A stretch of 64,000 bases of DNA from Phytophthora sp. 'mugwort' (GCA_033558025.1 JAUCEF010000016.1:2914001-2978000), one strand, 5' to 3'; shown: positions 33,516-47,242, counted from the first letter of the stretch. Numbers and translations are program-made. The notes: generated from the letters alone by a model not told the origin.

Positions 33516-35978
33516 ATTGGCACTTGCACGCCAAAAAACTGGTGGAGTCGATTCTTCATCTTGGTCTCCAGACTTTTCTTCTTCGTCTGCGTCTGCTCGG
33601 TGCGGAGGGGAGTAGTTCGGCGCACTTGCTTCTTCCAGTCCAGGTCGATGACGCACAGCTCGCGGTTTTCTGGCAGCTTCATCTTCGTCACTCGGGCGGC
33701 TCTTGCGCTTCCCTGCCTGCGTATACTCCGTCTGGCGGAAACCATCATTGTCGATGTCGAGCGAGTCGAAGTCCAGGTCGTCGACATCTTCATCGGAAAT
33801 CGTCGGTGAACATCCAAAGGTCGACTCATCGAAGTTGACATCGCGACTGATAACCACCTGCCCCGCCTCGATGTCATAAAGTCGATACGCCTTGGACACT
33901 TCTTCGTAACCCAGGAACAGTCCAGCGCGAGCCTTGGGATCCCACTTGAGCCGCTTCTCCTTCGGAGTCAGAATGTACGTCCGACAGCCGAACACACGCA
34001 TGTGCTTCACACTCGGCTTGGAGTTGTAAACGATCTCGAACGGAGTCTTGTGCTCGATCTTGGGTGATGGCAGACGATTCTTCACGTAGATGGCAGTCAT
34101 GGCCGCCTCAGCCCAGAAACACTTGTCCAGCTTAGCGTGATGCAGCATGCTGCGGCCGATCGTGACGATAGTTCGGATAGCTCGCTCTGCCGTGCCGTTC
34201 GTCTGGTGCGCGTACGGAACCGTGGTTTGCTGCTCGATGCCTTCGTCTTCGTAGAAGTCGTTGAGCGAGTTGGTCGCAAACTCACGAGCTCCGTCGTGCC
34301 GCACAAACTTGACCTTCTTGCCGAACTGCTTCTGCACCTTCATGATGTACGTCTTGATGCAGTCTTCGCTCTCCGACTTGGCACGCAGGCAGAAACCCTT
34401 CATGCATCCACTGGCTTCGTCCACGATCAGTAGCAGGTACTTGCTGCCGCCAAGCGAGTTTTCCTCCATGGGTCCGCAGATGTCGAAGTGGAGCAGCTCA
34501 AATGTGTCGTAGCGACGCTTGTCACGGTTGCTTGGGAATGGTTTTTGGACCATTTTACCTTGCTGGCAACCACGACACAGACTTGGTCCGCTCGACTTGA
34601 AAGGTGCCTTCGCGTCCTTGATCATGTGGTTGTCGACCATCTTGCGAAGCACCTCAACCGGAGCGTGACCCATGCGCGCGTGCAGGTCGACAGTCTTGCC
34701 ACTCGTCGCCGCATTCGCCGATCGCTGAGGCGTCTGAAGCCAGTAGAGTCCATCCATGAGGTTTGCCGTCGCCACCACTTGCTTGGAGCCTTTGTGCGCA
34801 ATCTGCATCTTGGTGCCGTCGAACACCACTTGAAACTTGTCACTTTTGTTAATCTGCGGTACCGAAAGCAGATTCTTGCTCATGCTTGGCACGTACAGCG
34901 CGTTCTTGATCTCGATCTCGCGCTCGTCGCCATTGGGCAGAACCACTTGTTCCACGATGGTCCCCACACCCATGATGGCCGCCTTGTTGCCGTCGGCCAC
35001 CGAAAGTTCGCCTTCGTTCCGCTCTATCAAATGGACGAACTTGGTCTTGTCGTTGCAGATGTGGTGCGTTGCGCCGCTGTCGACCGCCCACATCCCGGAC
35101 ACATTCTTGCCCGTCGAAACCCCACATTCCAGTGAAACCGCGAACGCTACTCGATCGTAGTCGTAGTCGTAGCCGTTGCTGTCGTTTCTCCACTGGATGT
35201 TGTTGGCCCCGCGTCCACGGCCGTTGCCGCCGCGTCTCGGCCCTCGGTTCTCGTCCTTCTGCTTGGTCCAGCACTTGTCAATCGTGTGCCCCACTTTTCC
35301 GCAGTACGTACACTGGCGAGACTCTCGGTCGGTGTTGAACGCCTTGGCCGCGTTCTCCGTCTTCACCGTCGCCGTCTTCTCGCCTTGTCTCTTGATGTGC
35401 TCGTTCGTGAGCACCTTCACGACGTCTTGCGACCGCAGTTCAGCGCTGCTCATCTCCAGTTTCAGCACGACGTTCTCGTAGCTCTTGGGGAGGCTGCGCA
35501 ACAAGCAGATCGCCACGTCCTCGTCCTCCATCTTGGCACCGATGCTGCTGAGCTTGGCGCTGATGTTGAGGACTTCGTTGCAATGATGCAACACATTGCC
35601 GCCTTCCGACATCTCCATGCTGAAGAGTTGGCGCTTCAGGTAGATGCGTCCAGCCTTCTGCGAACCACCGTACAGCATCTTCAGGCGCGACCAGGCAACC
35701 CACGCTTCCTCGCAGTCGTCGACCACATGGTGGTAGTCCGCGTCCATGTGGAGCAGCATCAGTCCGAAAGCGATGTTGCTCAACTTGACGTAGTCGTCCT
35801 TGGCCCGCGAGTCCGTGTAGCTTGGCGTCGTCTCACGGTTCACGACATGCCACGTCGACTTGGTCAGGAACACGCCACGCATGTAGCGGTTCCACGTCGC
35901 GTAGTTGTCCCCGTTGAACTTGTCAATGGAGACCTTGGTCGAGGCGTCTTGGGCAGAGGACATGGTGCTTGGGCTCAT
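33510..35978 (-). CDS. Unit 2 Gag-protease-integrase, intact without RT
   Basis: From ATG 35978 the frame runs 822 codons. It has copia Gag (about 5-200), zinc knuckle C223-C236, protease DSG about 300, integrase zinc HARMGH/CRGC (433-471), DDE core D499, D562 and E598, and an acidic linker to ASANY. The stop is the TGA in the LTR start TATTGA. RT and RNase H are missing altogether, so the product would be a Gag-PR-IN polyprotein. The allele CGCTCTATCAAATGG near 35028 differs from all other units. Confidence 0.85.
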   Translation of the reverse strand: MSPSTMSSAQDASTKVSIDKFNGDNYATWNRYMRGVFLTKSTWHVVNRETTPSYTDSRAKDDYVKLSNIAFGLMLLHMDADYHHVVDDCEEAWVAWSRLKMLYGGSQKAGRIYLKRQLFSMEMSEGGNVLHHCNEVLNISAKLSSIGAKMEDEDVAICLLRSLPKSYENVVLKLEMSSAELRSQDVVKVLTNEHIKRQGEKTATVKTENAAKAFNTDRESRQCTYCGKVGHTIDKCWTKQKDENRGPRRGGNGRGRGANNIQWRNDSNGYDYDYDRVAFAVSLECGVSTGKNVSGMWAVDSGATHHICNDKTKFVHLIERNEGELSVADGNKAAIMGVGTIVEQVVLPNGDEREIEIKNALYVPSMSKNLLSVPQINKSDKFQVVFDGTKMQIAHKGSKQVVATANLMDGLYWLQTPQRSANAATSGKTVDLHARMGHAPVEVLRKMVDNHMIKDAKAPFKSSGPSLCRGCQQGKMVQKPFPSNRDKRRYDTFELLHFDICGPMEENSLGGSKYLLLIVDEASGCMKGFCLRAKSESEDCIKTYIMKVQKQFGKKVKFVRHDGAREFATNSLNDFYEDEGIEQQTTVPYAHQTNGTAERAIRTIVTIGRSMLHHAKLDKCFWAEAAMTAIYVKNRLPSPKIEHKTPFEIVYNSKPSVKHMRVFGCRTYILTPKEKRLKWDPKARAGLFLGYEEVSKAYRLYDIEAGQVVISRDVNFDESTFGCSPTISDEDVDDLDFDSLDIDNDGFRQTEYTQAGKRKSRPSDEDEAARKPRAVRHRPGLEEASAPNYSPPHRADADEEEKSGDQDEESTPPVFWRASANY

Positions 35979-35982
35979 AACC

Positions 35983-36332
35983 TGATGAAAGGTATGGATC
36001 TTGGACACGAAGCTTGTACGAAGCGGAGGGAGGGACGTCGCAGACGGCGGGACCGGAGCGAAGGCACTTGAGGGGTAGAATGAAGATTCGAAAGTGATTG
36101 AATTGTTGGAGCTTACACCCTACTGTTATAGACACGCGACCCTGCGTCCTATCACCTAGTGCATCTAATCAACCATCACTCACCGGTGTTCGTCCAATCA
36201 TCCTACTCGTCTAATCATCGGTGGCGTAAACAACTTACCGTAATCACCATAATCAACGTGGGTTCGGATTGGACCGGTTCGGGTTAACCGGTTCACGGCT
36301 AATAACTGATACCAAACCGGTAACCGTCAATA
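35983..36332 (-). repeat. A LTR, array position 3
   Basis: This 350-bp LTR is flanked by the unit 2 primer-binding site (35967-35982) and the pol end of unit 3 (ATTGGCACTTG at 36333). Confidence 0.92.
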
Positions 36333-37839
36333 ATTGGCACTTGCACGCCAAAAAACTGGTGGAGTCGATTCTTCATCTTGGTCTCCAGCCTTTTCTTCTT
36401 CGTCTGCGTCTGGTCGGTGCGGAGGGGAGTAGTTCGGCGCACTTGCTTCTTCCAGTCCAGGTCGATGACGCACAGCTCGCGGTTTTCTGGCAGCTTCATC
36501 TTCGTCACTCGGGCGGCTCTTGCGCTTCCCTGCCTGCGTGTACTCCGTCTGGCGGAAACCATCATTGTCGATGTCGAGCGAGTCGAAGTCCAGGTCGTCG
36601 ACATCTTCATCGGAAATCGTCGGTGAACATCCAAAGGTCGACTCATCGAAGTTGACATCGCGACTGATAACCACCTGCCCCGCCTCGATGTCATAAAGTC
36701 GATACGCCTTGGACACTTCTTCGTAACCCAGGAACAGTCCAGCGCGAGCCTTGGGATCCCACTTGAGCCGCTTCTCCTTCGGAGTCAGAATGTACGTCCG
36801 ACAGCCGAACACACGCATGTGCTTCACACTCGGCTTGGAGTTGTAAACGATCTCGAACGGAGTCTTGTGCTCGATCTTGGGTGATGGCAGACGATTCTTC
36901 ACGTAGATGGCAGTCATGGCCGCCTCAGCCCAGAAACACTTGTCCAGCTTAGCGTGATGCAGCATGCTGCGGCCGATCGTGACGATAGTTCGGATAGCTC
37001 GCTCTGCCGTGCCGTTCGTCTGGTGCGCGTACGGAACCGTGGTTTGCTGCTCGATGCCTTCGTCTTCGTAGAAGTCGTTGAGCGAGTTGGTCGCAAACTC
37101 ACGAGCTCCGTCGTGCCGCACAAACTTGACCTTCTTGCCGAACTGCTTCTGCACCTTCATGATGTACGTCTTGATGCAGTCTTCGCTCTCCGACTTGGCA
37201 CGCAGGCAGAAACCCTTCATGCATCCACTGGCTTCGTCCACGATCAGTAGCAGGTACTTGCTGCCGCCAAGCGAGTTTTCCTCCATGGGTCCGCAGATGT
37301 CGAAGTGGAGCAGCTCAAATGTGTCGTAGCGACGCTTGTCACGGTTGCTTGGGAATGGTTTTTGGACCATTTTACCTTGCTGGCAACCACGACACAGACT
37401 TGGTCCGCTCGACTTGAAAGGTGCCTTCGCGTCCTTGATCATGTGGTTGTCGACCATCTTGCGAAGCACCTCAACCGGAGCGTGACCCATGCGCGCGTGC
37501 AGGTCGACAGTCTTGCCACTCGTCGCCGCATTCGCCGATCGCTGAGGCGTCTGAAGCCAGTAGAGTCCATCCATGAGGTTTGCCGTCGCCACCACTTGCT
37601 TGGAGCCTTTGTGCGCAATCTGCATCTTGGTGCCGTCGAACACCACTTGAAACTTGTCACTTTTGTTGATCTGCGGTACCGAAAGCAGATTCTTGCTCAT
37701 GCTTGGCACGTACAGCGCGTTCTTGATCTCGATCTCGCGCTCGTCGCCATTGGGCAGAACCACTTGTTCCACGATGGTCCCCACACCCATGATGGCCGCC
37801 TTGTTGCCATCGGCCACCGAAAGTTCGCCTTCGTTCCGC
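36327..37839 (-). pseudogene. Unit 3 protease tail and integrase, frame lost from gag
   Basis: The content is the same as in unit 1, separated from gag by the same 2-bp deletion near 37840. Private changes in the linker give [17 protein letters not shown] where other units have [17 protein letters not shown]. The integrase motifs are all present. Confidence 0.85.
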
Positions 37840-38793
37840 TCACAAATGGACGAACTTGGTCTTGTCGTTGCAGATGTGGTGCGTTGCGCCGCTGTCGACC
37901 GCCCACATCCCGGACACATTCTTGCCCGTCGAAACCCCACATTCCAGTGAAACCGCGAACGCTACTCGATCGTAGTCGTAGTCGTAGCCGTTGCTGTCGT
38001 TTCTCCACTGGATGTTGTTGGCCCCGCGTCCACGGCCGTTGCCGCCGCGTCTCGGCCCTCGGTTCTCGTCCTTCTGCTTGGTCCAGCACTTGTCAATCGT
38101 GTGCCCCACTTTTCCGCAGTACGTACACTGGCGAGACTCTCGGTCGGTGTTGAACGCCTTGGCCGCGTTCTCCGTCTTCACCGTCGCCGTCTTCTCGCCT
38201 TGTCTCTTGATGTGCTCGTTCGTGAGCACCTTCACGACGTCTTGCGACCGCAGTTCAGCGCTGCTCATCTCCAGTTTCAGCACGACGTTCTCGTAGCTCT
38301 TGGGGAGGCTGCGCAACAAGCAGATCGCCACGTCCTCGTCCTCCATCTTGGCACCGATGCTGCTGAGCTTGGCGCTGATGTTGAGGACCTCGTTGCAATG
38401 ATGCAACACATTGCCGCCTTCCGACATCTCCATGCTGAAGAGTTGGCGCTTCAGGTAGATGCGTCCAGCCTTCTGCGAACCACCGTACAGCATCTTCAGG
38501 CGCGACCAGGCAACCCACGCTTCCTCGCAGTCGTCGACCACATGGTGGTAGTCCGCGTCCATGTGGAGCAGCATCAGTCCGAAAGCGATGTTGCTCAACT
38601 TGACGTAGTCGTCCTTGGCCCGCGAGTCCGTGTAGCTTGGCGTCGTCTCACGGTTCACGACATGCCACGTCGACTTGGTCAGGAACACGCCACGCATGTA
38701 GCGGTTCCACGTCGCGTAGTTGTCCCCGTTGAACTTGTCAATGGAGACCTTGGTCGAGGCGTCTTGGGCAGAGGACATGGTGCTTGGGCTCAT
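37840..38793 (-). CDS. Unit 3 Gag-protease, truncated
   Basis: This 317-codon frame runs from ATG 38793 to the stop after KFVHL. It carries the zinc knuckle and protease motif, and its translation matches that of the unit 1 product. Confidence 0.8.
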   Translation of the reverse strand: MSPSTMSSAQDASTKVSIDKFNGDNYATWNRYMRGVFLTKSTWHVVNRETTPSYTDSRAKDDYVKLSNIAFGLMLLHMDADYHHVVDDCEEAWVAWSRLKMLYGGSQKAGRIYLKRQLFSMEMSEGGNVLHHCNEVLNISAKLSSIGAKMEDEDVAICLLRSLPKSYENVVLKLEMSSAELRSQDVVKVLTNEHIKRQGEKTATVKTENAAKAFNTDRESRQCTYCGKVGHTIDKCWTKQKDENRGPRRGGNGRGRGANNIQWRNDSNGYDYDYDRVAFAVSLECGVSTGKNVSGMWAVDSGATHHICNDKTKFVHL

Positions 38794-38797
38794 AACC

Positions 38798-39147
38798 TGA
38801 TGAAAGGTATGGATCTTGGACACGAAGCTTGTACGAAGCGGAGGGAGGGACGTCGCAGACGGCGGGACCGGAGCGAAGGCACTTGAGGGGTAGAATGAAG
38901 ATTCGAAAGTGATTGAATTGTTGGAGCTTACACCCTACTGTTATAGACACGCGACCCTGCGTCCTATCACCTAGTGCATCTAATCAACCATCACTCACCG
39001 GTGTTCGTCCAATCATCCTACTCGTCTAATCATCGGTGGCGTAAACAACTTACCGTAATCACCATAATCAACGTGGGTTCGGATTGGACCGGTTCGGGTT
39101 AACCGGTTCACGGCTAATAACTGATACCAAACCGGTAACCGTCAATA
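38798..39147 (-). repeat. A LTR, array position 4
   Basis: This 350-bp LTR is placed as in the other units. A primer-binding site lies on its left, and on its right ATTGGCACTTG of unit 4. Confidence 0.92.
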
Positions 39148-40653
39148 ATTGGCACTTGCACGCCAAAAAACTGGTGGAGTCGATTCTTCATCTTGGTCTC
39201 CAGACTTTTCTTCTTCGTCTGCGTCTGCTCGGTGCGGAGGGGAGTAGTTCGGCGCACTTGCTTCTTCCAGTCCAGGTCGATGACGCACAGCTCGCGGTTT
39301 TCTGGCAGCTTCATCTTCGTCACTCGGGCGGCTCTTGCGCTTCCCTGCCTGCGTGTACTCCGTCTGGCGGAAACCATCATTGTCGATGTCGAGCGAGTCG
39401 AAGTCCAGGTCGTCGACATCTTCATCGGAAATCGTCGGTGAACATCCAAAGGTCGACTCATCGAAGTTGACATCGCGACTGATAACCACCTGCCCCGCCT
39501 CGATGTCATAAAGTCGATACGCCTTGGACACTTCTTCGTAACCCAGGAACAGTCCAGCGCGAGCCTTGGGATCCCACTTGAGCCGTTCTCCTTCGGAGTC
39601 AGATTGTACGTCCGACAGCCGAAAACACGCATGTGCTTCACACTCGGCTTGGACTTGTAGACGATCTCGAACGGAGTCTTGTGCTCGATCTTGGGTGACG
39701 GCAGGCGGTTCTTCACATAGATGGCCGTCATCGCCGCCTCAGCCCAGAAACACTTGTCCAGCTTAGCGTGATGCAACATGCTGCGGCCGATCGTGACGAT
39801 AGTTCGGATAGCTCGCTCTGCCGTGCCGTTCGTCTGGTGCGCGTACGGAACCGTGGTTTGCTGCTCGATGCCTTCGTCTTCGTAGAAGTCGTTGAGCGAG
39901 TTGGTCGCAAACTCACGAGCTCCGTCGTGCCGCACAAACTTGACCTTCTTGCCGAACTGCTTCTGCACCTTCATGATGTACGTCTTGATGCAGTCTTCGC
40001 TCTCCGACTTGGCACGCAGGCAGAAACCCTTCATGCATCCACTGGCTTCGTCCACGATCAGTAGCAGGTACTTGCTGCCGCCAAGCGAGTTTTCCTCCAT
40101 GGGTCCGCAGATGTCGAAGTGGAGCAGCTCAAATGTGTCGTAGCGACGCTTGTCACGGTTGCTTGGGAATGGTTTTTGGACCATTTTACCTTGCTGGCAA
40201 CCACGACACAGACTTGGTCCGCTCGACTTGAAAGGTGCCTTCGCGTCCTTGATCATGTGGTTGTCGACCATCTTGCGAAGCACCTCAACCGGAGCGTGAC
40301 CCATGCGCGCGTGCAGGTCGACAGTCTTGCCACTCGTCGCCGCATTCGCCGATCGCTGAGGCGTCTGAAGCCAGTAGAGTCCATCCATGAGGTTTGCCGT
40401 CGCCACCACTTGCTTGGAGCCTTTGTGCGCAATCTGCATCTTGGTGCCGTCGAACACCACTTGAAACTTGTCACTTTTGTTGATCTGCGGTACCGAAAGC
40501 AGATTCTTGCTCATGCTTGGCACGTACAGCGCGTTCTTGATCTCGATCTCGCGCTCGTCGCCATTGGGCAGAACCACTTGTTCCACGATGGTCCCCACAC
40601 CCATGATGGCCGCCTTGTTGCCATCGGCCACCGAAAGTTCGCCTTCGTTCCGC
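39142..40653 (-). pseudogene. Unit 4 protease tail and integrase, doubly frameshifted
   Basis: Besides the 2-bp deletion near 40654, unit 4 has a one-base deletion near 39585 (GAGCCGTTCTCC where others have GAGCCGCTTCTCC) after TYNLTPKE, so the C-terminal linker is in another frame. The bases 39651-39780 carry variants ([39 protein letters not shown]) otherwise seen in units 7 and 8, showing an imported patch. Confidence 0.85.
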
Positions 40654-41607
40654 TCACAAATGGACGAACTTGGTCTTGTCGTTGCAGATGTGGTGCGTTG
40701 CGCCGCTGTCGACCGCCCACATCCCGGACACATTCTTGCCCGTCGAAACCCCACATTCCAGTGAAACCGCGAACGCTACTCGATCGTAGTCGTAGTCGTA
40801 GCCGTTGCTGTCGTTTCTCCACTGGATGTTGTTGGCCCCGCGTCCACGGCCGTTGCCGCCGCGTCTCGGCCCTCGGTTCTCGTCCTTCTGCTTGGTCCAG
40901 CACTTGTCAATCGTGTGCCCCACTTTTCCGCAGTACGTACACTGGCGAGACTCTCGGTCGGTGTTGAACGCCTTGGCCGCGTTCTCCGTCTTCACCGTCG
41001 CCGTCTTCTCGCCTTGTCTCTTGATGTGCTCGTTCGTGAGCACCTTCACGACGTCTTGCGACCGCAGTTCAGCGCTGCTCATCTCCAGTTTCAGCACGAC
41101 GTTCTCGTAGCTCTTGGGGAGGCTGCGCAACAAGCAGATCGCCACGTCCTCGTCCTCCATCTTGGCACCGATGCTGCTGAGCTTGGCGCTGATGTTGAGG
41201 ACCTCGTTGCAATGATGCAACACATTGCCGCCTTCCGACATCTCCATGCTGAAGAGTTGGCGCTTCAGGTAGATGCGTCCAGCCTTCTGCGAACCACCGT
41301 ACAGCATCTTCAGGCGCGACCAGGCAACCCACGCTTCCTCGCAGTCGTCGACCACATGGTGGTAGTCCGCGTCCATGTGGAGCAGCATCAGTCCGAAAGC
41401 GATGTTGCTCAACTTGACGTAGTCGTCCTTGGCCCGCGAGTCCGTGTAGCTTGGCGTCGTCTCACGGTTCACGACATGCCACGTCGACTTGGTCAGGAAC
41501 ACGCCACGCATGTAGCGGTTCCACGTCGCGTAGTTGTCCCCGTTGAACTTGTCAATGGAGACCTTGGTCGAGGCGTCTTGGGCAGAGGACATGGTGCTTG
41601 GGCTCAT
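40654..41607 (-). CDS. Unit 4 Gag-protease, truncated
   Basis: This 317-codon frame runs from ATG 41607. It has the same KFVHL stop allele as A2, unit 1 and unit 3. Gag, zinc knuckle and protease DSG are intact. Confidence 0.8.
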   Translation of the reverse strand: MSPSTMSSAQDASTKVSIDKFNGDNYATWNRYMRGVFLTKSTWHVVNRETTPSYTDSRAKDDYVKLSNIAFGLMLLHMDADYHHVVDDCEEAWVAWSRLKMLYGGSQKAGRIYLKRQLFSMEMSEGGNVLHHCNEVLNISAKLSSIGAKMEDEDVAICLLRSLPKSYENVVLKLEMSSAELRSQDVVKVLTNEHIKRQGEKTATVKTENAAKAFNTDRESRQCTYCGKVGHTIDKCWTKQKDENRGPRRGGNGRGRGANNIQWRNDSNGYDYDYDRVAFAVSLECGVSTGKNVSGMWAVDSGATHHICNDKTKFVHL

Positions 41608-41611
41608 AACC

Positions 41612-41961
41612 TGATGAAAGGTATGGATCTTGGACACGAAGCTTGTACGAAGCGGAGGGAGGGACGTCGCAGACGGCGGGACCGGAGCGAAGGCACTTGA
41701 GGGGTAGAATGAAGATTCGAAAGTGATTGAATTGTTGGAGCTTACACCCTACTGTTATAGACACGCGACCCTGCGTCCTATCACCTAGTGCATCTAATCA
41801 ACCATCACTCACCGGTGTTCGTCCAATCATCCTACTCGTCTAATCATCGGTGGCGTAAACAACTTACCGTAATCACCATAATCAACGTGGGTTCGGATTG
41901 GACCGGGTCGGGTTAACCGGTTCACGGCTAATAACTGATACCAAACCGGTAACCGTCAATA
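41612..41961 (-). repeat. A LTR, array position 5
   Basis: This 350-bp LTR has one private change, GGACCGGGTCGGG near 41905, where other copies have GGACCGGTTCGGG. The change hits the conserved palindromic module. Confidence 0.92.
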
Positions 41962-44421
41962 ATTGGCACTTGCACGCCAAAAAACTGGTGGAGTCGATTC
42001 TTCATCTTGGTCTCCAGACTTTTCTTCTTCGTCTGCGTCTGCTCGGTGCGGAGGGGAGTAGTTCGGCGCACTTGCTTCTTCCAGTCCAGGTCGATGACGC
42101 ACAGCTCGCGGTTTTCTGGCAGCTTCATCTTCGTCACTCGGGCGGCTCTTGCGCTTCCCTGCCTGCGTGTACTCCGTCTGGCGGAAACCATCATTGTCGA
42201 TGTCGAGCGAGTCGAAGTCCAGGTCGTCGACATCTTCATCGGAAATCGTCGGTGAACATCCAAAGGTCGACTCATCGAAGTTGACATCGCGACTGATAAC
42301 CACCTGCCCCGCCTCGATGTCATAAAGTCGATACGCCTTGGACACTTCTTCGTAACCCAGGAACAGTCCAGCGCGAGCCTTGGGATCCCACTTGAGCCGC
42401 TTCTCCTTCGGAGTCAGAATGTACGTCCGACAGCCGAACACACGCATGTGCTTCACACTCGGCTTGGAGTTGTAAACGATCTCGAACGGAGTCTTGTGCT
42501 CGATCTTGGGTGATGGCAGACGATTCTTCACGTAGATGGCAGTCATGGCCGCCTCAGCCCAGAAACACTTGTCCAGCTTAGCGTGATGCAGCATGCTGCG
42601 GCCGATCGTGACGATAGTTCGGATAGCTCGCTCTGCCGTGCCGTTCGTCTGGTGCGCGTACGGAACCGTGGTTTGCTGCTCGATGCCTTCGTCTTCGTAG
42701 AAGTCGTTGAGCGAGTTGGTCGCAAACTCACGAGCTCCGTCGTGCCGCACAAACTTGACCTTCTTGCCGAACTGCTTCTGCACCTTCATGATGTACGTCT
42801 TGATGCAGTCTTCGCTCTCCGACTTGGCACGCAGGCAGAAACCCTTCATGCATCCACTGGCTTCGTCCACGATCAGTAGCAGGTACTTGCTGCCGCCAAG
42901 CGAGTTTTCCTCCATGGGTCCGCAGATGTCGAAGTGGAGCAGCTCAAATGTGTCGTAGCGACGCTTGTCACGGTTGCTTGGGAATGGTTTTTGGACCATT
43001 TTACCTTGCTGGCAACCACGACACAGACTTGGTCCGCTCGACTTGAAAGGTGCCTTCGCGTCCTTGATCATGTGGTTGTCGACCATCTTGCGAAGCACCT
43101 CAACCGGAGCGTGACCCATGCGCGCGTGCAGGTCGACAGTCTTGCCACTCGTCGCCGCATTCGCCGATCGCTGAGGCGTCTGAAGCCAGTAGAGTCCATC
43201 CATGAGGTTTGCCGTCGCCACCACTTGCTTGGAGCCTTTGTGCGCAATCTGCATCTTGGTGCCGTCGAACACCACTTGAAACTTGTCACTTTTGTTGATC
43301 TGCGGTATCGAAAGCAGATTCTTGCTCATGCTTGGCACGTACAGCGCGTTCTTGATCTCGATCTCGCGCTCGTCGCCATTGGGCAGAACCACTTGTTCCA
43401 CGATGGTCCCCACACCCATGATGGCCGCCTTGTTGCCATCGGCCACCGAAAGTTCGCCTTCGTTCCGCTCAATCAAATGGACGAACTTGGTCTTGTCGTT
43501 GCAGATGTGGTGCGTTGCGCCGCTGTCGACCGCCCACATCCCGGACACATTCTTGCCCGTCGAAACCCCACATTCCAGTGAAACCGCGAACGCTACTCGA
43601 TCGTAGTCGTAGTCGTAGCCGTTGCTGTCGTTTCTCCACTGGATGTTGTTGGCCCCGCGTCCACGGCCGTTGCCGCCGCGTCTCGCCCCTCGGTTCTCGT
43701 CCTTCTGCTTGGTCCAGCACTTGTCAATCGTGTGCCCCACTTTTCCGCAGTACGTACACTGGCGAGACTCTCGGTCGGTGTTGAACGCCTTGGCCGCGTT
43801 CTCCGTCTTCACCGTCGCCGTCTTCTCGCCTTGTCTCTTGATGTGCTCGTTCGTGAGCACCTTCACGACGTCTTGCGACCGCAGTTCAGCGCTGCTCATC
43901 TCCAGTTTCAGCACGACGTTCTCGTAGCTCTTGGGGAGGCTGCGCAACAAGCAGATCGCCACGTCCTCGTCCTCCATCTTGGCACCGATGCTGCTGAGCT
44001 TGGCGCTGATGTTGAGGACCTCGTTGCAATGATGCAACACATTGCCGCCTTCCATCTCCATGCTGAAGAGTTGGCGCTTCAGGTAGATGCGTCCAGCCTT
44101 CTGCGAACCACCGTACAGCATCTTCAGGCGCGACCAGGCAACCCACGCTTCCTCGCAGTCGTCGACCACATGGTGGTAGTCCGCGTCCATGTGGAGCAGC
44201 ATCAGTCCGAAAGCGATGTTGCTCAACTTGACGTAGTCGTCCTTGGCCCGCGAGTCCGTGTAGCTTGGCGTCGTCTCACGGTTCACGACATGCCACGTCG
44301 ACTTGGTCAGGAACACGCCACGCATGTAGCGGTTCCACGTCGCGTAGTTGTCCCCGTTGAACTTGTCAATGGAGACCTTGGTCGAGGCGTCTTGGGCAGA
44401 GGACATGGTGCTTGGGCTCAT
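41956..44421 (-). CDS. Unit 5 Gag-protease-integrase, intact without RT
   Basis: This 821-codon frame runs from ATG 44421 to the TGA in the LTR start. It lacks one Ser (MEMEGG) through the same 3-bp deletion as A2 but has the intact protease-integrase junction ([10 protein letters not shown]). NLLSIPQIN and ENRGARRGG are private changes. All Gag zinc, protease and integrase catalytic residues are present. Confidence 0.85.
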   Translation of the reverse strand: MSPSTMSSAQDASTKVSIDKFNGDNYATWNRYMRGVFLTKSTWHVVNRETTPSYTDSRAKDDYVKLSNIAFGLMLLHMDADYHHVVDDCEEAWVAWSRLKMLYGGSQKAGRIYLKRQLFSMEMEGGNVLHHCNEVLNISAKLSSIGAKMEDEDVAICLLRSLPKSYENVVLKLEMSSAELRSQDVVKVLTNEHIKRQGEKTATVKTENAAKAFNTDRESRQCTYCGKVGHTIDKCWTKQKDENRGARRGGNGRGRGANNIQWRNDSNGYDYDYDRVAFAVSLECGVSTGKNVSGMWAVDSGATHHICNDKTKFVHLIERNEGELSVADGNKAAIMGVGTIVEQVVLPNGDEREIEIKNALYVPSMSKNLLSIPQINKSDKFQVVFDGTKMQIAHKGSKQVVATANLMDGLYWLQTPQRSANAATSGKTVDLHARMGHAPVEVLRKMVDNHMIKDAKAPFKSSGPSLCRGCQQGKMVQKPFPSNRDKRRYDTFELLHFDICGPMEENSLGGSKYLLLIVDEASGCMKGFCLRAKSESEDCIKTYIMKVQKQFGKKVKFVRHDGAREFATNSLNDFYEDEGIEQQTTVPYAHQTNGTAERAIRTIVTIGRSMLHHAKLDKCFWAEAAMTAIYVKNRLPSPKIEHKTPFEIVYNSKPSVKHMRVFGCRTYILTPKEKRLKWDPKARAGLFLGYEEVSKAYRLYDIEAGQVVISRDVNFDESTFGCSPTISDEDVDDLDFDSLDIDNDGFRQTEYTQAGKRKSRPSDEDEAARKPRAVRHRPGLEEASAPNYSPPHRADADEEEKSGDQDEESTPPVFWRASANY

Positions 44422-44425
44422 AACC

Positions 44426-44775
44426 TGATGAAAGGTATGGATCTTGGACACGAAGCTTGTACGAAGCGGAGGGAGGGACGTCGCAGACGGCGGGACCGGA
44501 GCGAAGGCACTTGAGGGGTAGAATGAAGATTCGAAAGTGATTGAATTGTTGGAGCTTACACCCTACTGTTATAGACACGCGACCCTGCGTCCTATCACCT
44601 AGTGCATCTAATCAACCATCACTCACCGGTGTTCGTCCAATCATCCTACTCGTCTAATCATCGGTGGCGTAAACAACTTACCGTAATCACCATAATCAAC
44701 GTGGGTTCGGATTGGACCGGTTCGGGTTAACCGGTTCACGGCTAATAACTGATACCAAACCGGTAACCGTCAATA
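44426..44775 (-). repeat. A LTR, array position 6
   Basis: This 350-bp LTR has an intact primer-binding site on its left and the pol end of unit 6 on its right. Confidence 0.92.
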
Positions 44776-47238
44776 ATTGGCACTTGCACGCCAAAAAACT
44801 GGTGGAGTCGATTCTTCATCTTGGTCTCCAGACTTTTCTTCTTCGTCTGCGTCTGCTCGGTGCGGAGGGGAGTAGTTCGGCGCACTTGCTTCTTCCAGTC
44901 CAGGTCGATGACGCACAGCTCGCGGTTTTCTGGCAGCTTCATCTTCGTCACTCGGGCGGCTCTTGCGCTTCCCTGCCTGCGTGTACTCCGTCTGGCGGAA
45001 ACCATCATTGTCGATGTCGAGCGAGTCGAAGTCCAGGTCGTCGACATCTTCATCGGAAATCGTCGGTGAACATCCAAAGGTCGACTCATCGAAGTTGACA
45101 TCGCGACTGATAACCACCTGCCCCGCCTCGATGTCATAAAGTCGATACGCCTTGGACACTTCTTCGTAACCCAGGAACAGTCCAGCGCGAGCCTTGGGAT
45201 CCCACTTGAGCCGCTTCTCCTTCGGAGTCAGAATGTACGTCCGACAGCCGAACACACGCATGTGCTTCACACTCGGCTTGGAGTTGTAAACGATCTCGAA
45301 CGGAGTCTTGTGCTCGATCTTGGGTGATGGCAGACGATTCTTCACGTAGATGGCAGTCATGGCCGCCTCAGCCCAGAAACACTTGTCCAGCTTAGCGTGA
45401 TGCAGCATGTTGCGGCCGATCGTGACGATAGTTCGGATAGCTCGCTCTGCCGTGCCGTTGGTCTGGTGCGCGTACGGAACCGTGGTTTGCTGCTCGATGC
45501 CTTCGTCTTCGTAGAAGTCGTTGAGCGAGTTGGTCGCAAACTCACGAGCTCCGTCGTGCCGCACAAACTTGACCTTCTTGCCGAACTGCTTCTGCACCTT
45601 CATGATGTACGTCTTGATGCAGTCTTCGCTCTCCGACTTGGCACGCAGGCAGAAACCCTTCATGCATCCACTAGCTTCGTCCACGATCAGTAGCAGGTAC
45701 TTGCTGCCGCCAAGCGAGTTTTCCTCCATGGGTCCGCAGATGTCGAAGTGGAGCAGCTCAAATGTGTCGTAGCGACGCTTGTCACGGTTGTTTGGGAATG
45801 GTTTTTGGACCATTTTACCTTGCTGGCAACCACGACACAGACTTGGTCCGCTCGACTTGAAAGGTGCCTTCGCGTCCTTGATCATGTGGTTGTCGACCAT
45901 CTTGCGAAGCACCTCAACCGGAGCGTGACCCATGCGCGCGTGCAGGTCGACAGTCTTGCCACTCGTCGCCGCATTCGCCGATCGCTGAGGCGTCTGAAGC
46001 CAGTAGAGTCCATCCATGAGGTTTGCCGTCGCCACCACTTGCTTGGAGCCTTTGTGCGCAATCTGCATCTTGGTGCCGTCGAACACCACTTGAAACTTGT
46101 CACTTTTGTTGATCTGCGGTACCGAAAGCAGATTCTTGCTCATGCTTGGCACGTACAGCGCGTTCTTGATCTCGATCTCGCGCTCGTCGCCATTGGGCAG
46201 AACCACTTGTTCCACGATGGTCCCCACACCCATGATGGCCGCCTTGTTGCCATCGGCCACCGAAAGTTCGCCTTCGTTCCGCTCAATCAAATGGACGAAC
46301 TTGGTCTTGTCGTTGCAGATGTGGTGCGTTGCGCCGCTGTCGACCGCCCACATCCCGGACACATTCTTGCCCGTCGAAACCCCACATTCCAGTGAAACCG
46401 CGAACGCTACTCGATCGTAGTCGTAGTCGTAGCCGTTGCTGTCGTTTTTCCACTGGATGTTGTTGGCCCCGCGTCCACGGCCGTTGCCGCCGCGTCTCGG
46501 CCCTCGGTTCTCGTCCTTCTGCTTGGTCCAGCACTTGTCAATCGTGTGCCCCACTTTTCCGCAGTACGTACACTGGCGAGACTCTCGGTCGGTGTTGAAC
46601 GCCTTGGCCGCGTTCTCCGTCTTCACCGTCGCCGTCTTCTCGCCTTGTCTCTTGATGTGCTCGTTCGTGAGCACCTTCACGACGTCTTGCGACCGCAGTT
46701 CAGCGCTGCTCATCTCCAGTTTCAGCACGACGTTCTCGTAGCTCTTGGGGAGGCTGCGCAACAAGCAGATCGCCACGTCCTCGTCCTCCATCTTGGCACC
46801 GATGCTGCTGAGCTTGGCGCTGATGTTGAGGACCTCGTTGCAATGATGCAACACATTGCCGCCTTCCGACATCTCCATGCTGAAGAGTTGGCGCTTCAGG
46901 TAGATGCGTCCAGCCTTCTGCGAACCACCGTACAGCGTCTTCAGGCGCGACCAGGCAACCCACGCTTCCTCGCAGTCGTCGACCACATGGTGGTAGTCCG
47001 CGTCCATGTGGAGCAGCATCAGTCCGAAAGCGATGTTGCTCAACTTGACGTAGTCGTCCTTGGCCCGCGAGTCCGTGTAGCTTGGCGTCGTCTCACGGTT
47101 CACGACATGCCACGTCGACTTGGTCAGGAACACGCCACGCATGTAGCGGTTCCACGTCGCGTAGTTGTCCCCGTTGAACTTGTCAATGGAGACCTTGGTC
47201 GAGGCGTCTTGGGCAGAGGACATGGTGCTTGGGCTCAT
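44770..47238 (-). CDS. Unit 6 Gag-protease-integrase, intact without RT
   Basis: This 822-codon frame runs from ATG 47238. It has Thr at SRLKTLYGG where units 1-5 have Met, IQWKND where others have IQWRND, and IGRNMLHH where others have IGRSMLHH. The last lies just after the catalytic Glu of integrase. DSG, D499, D562 and E598 are present. It ends ASANY followed by the LTR-derived stop. Confidence 0.85.
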   Translation of the reverse strand: MSPSTMSSAQDASTKVSIDKFNGDNYATWNRYMRGVFLTKSTWHVVNRETTPSYTDSRAKDDYVKLSNIAFGLMLLHMDADYHHVVDDCEEAWVAWSRLKTLYGGSQKAGRIYLKRQLFSMEMSEGGNVLHHCNEVLNISAKLSSIGAKMEDEDVAICLLRSLPKSYENVVLKLEMSSAELRSQDVVKVLTNEHIKRQGEKTATVKTENAAKAFNTDRESRQCTYCGKVGHTIDKCWTKQKDENRGPRRGGNGRGRGANNIQWKNDSNGYDYDYDRVAFAVSLECGVSTGKNVSGMWAVDSGATHHICNDKTKFVHLIERNEGELSVADGNKAAIMGVGTIVEQVVLPNGDEREIEIKNALYVPSMSKNLLSVPQINKSDKFQVVFDGTKMQIAHKGSKQVVATANLMDGLYWLQTPQRSANAATSGKTVDLHARMGHAPVEVLRKMVDNHMIKDAKAPFKSSGPSLCRGCQQGKMVQKPFPNNRDKRRYDTFELLHFDICGPMEENSLGGSKYLLLIVDEASGCMKGFCLRAKSESEDCIKTYIMKVQKQFGKKVKFVRHDGAREFATNSLNDFYEDEGIEQQTTVPYAHQTNGTAERAIRTIVTIGRNMLHHAKLDKCFWAEAAMTAIYVKNRLPSPKIEHKTPFEIVYNSKPSVKHMRVFGCRTYILTPKEKRLKWDPKARAGLFLGYEEVSKAYRLYDIEAGQVVISRDVNFDESTFGCSPTISDEDVDDLDFDSLDIDNDGFRQTEYTQAGKRKSRPSDEDEAARKPRAVRHRPGLEEASAPNYSPPHRADADEEEKSGDQDEESTPPVFWRASANY

Positions 47239-47242
47239 AACC

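Noticed and set aside
36000..36340. LTRs in the array as independent solo LTRs
   Set aside because: Each is flanked by a primer-binding site on one side and the same truncated pol on the other, with no target duplications, so they are parts of the tandem unit.
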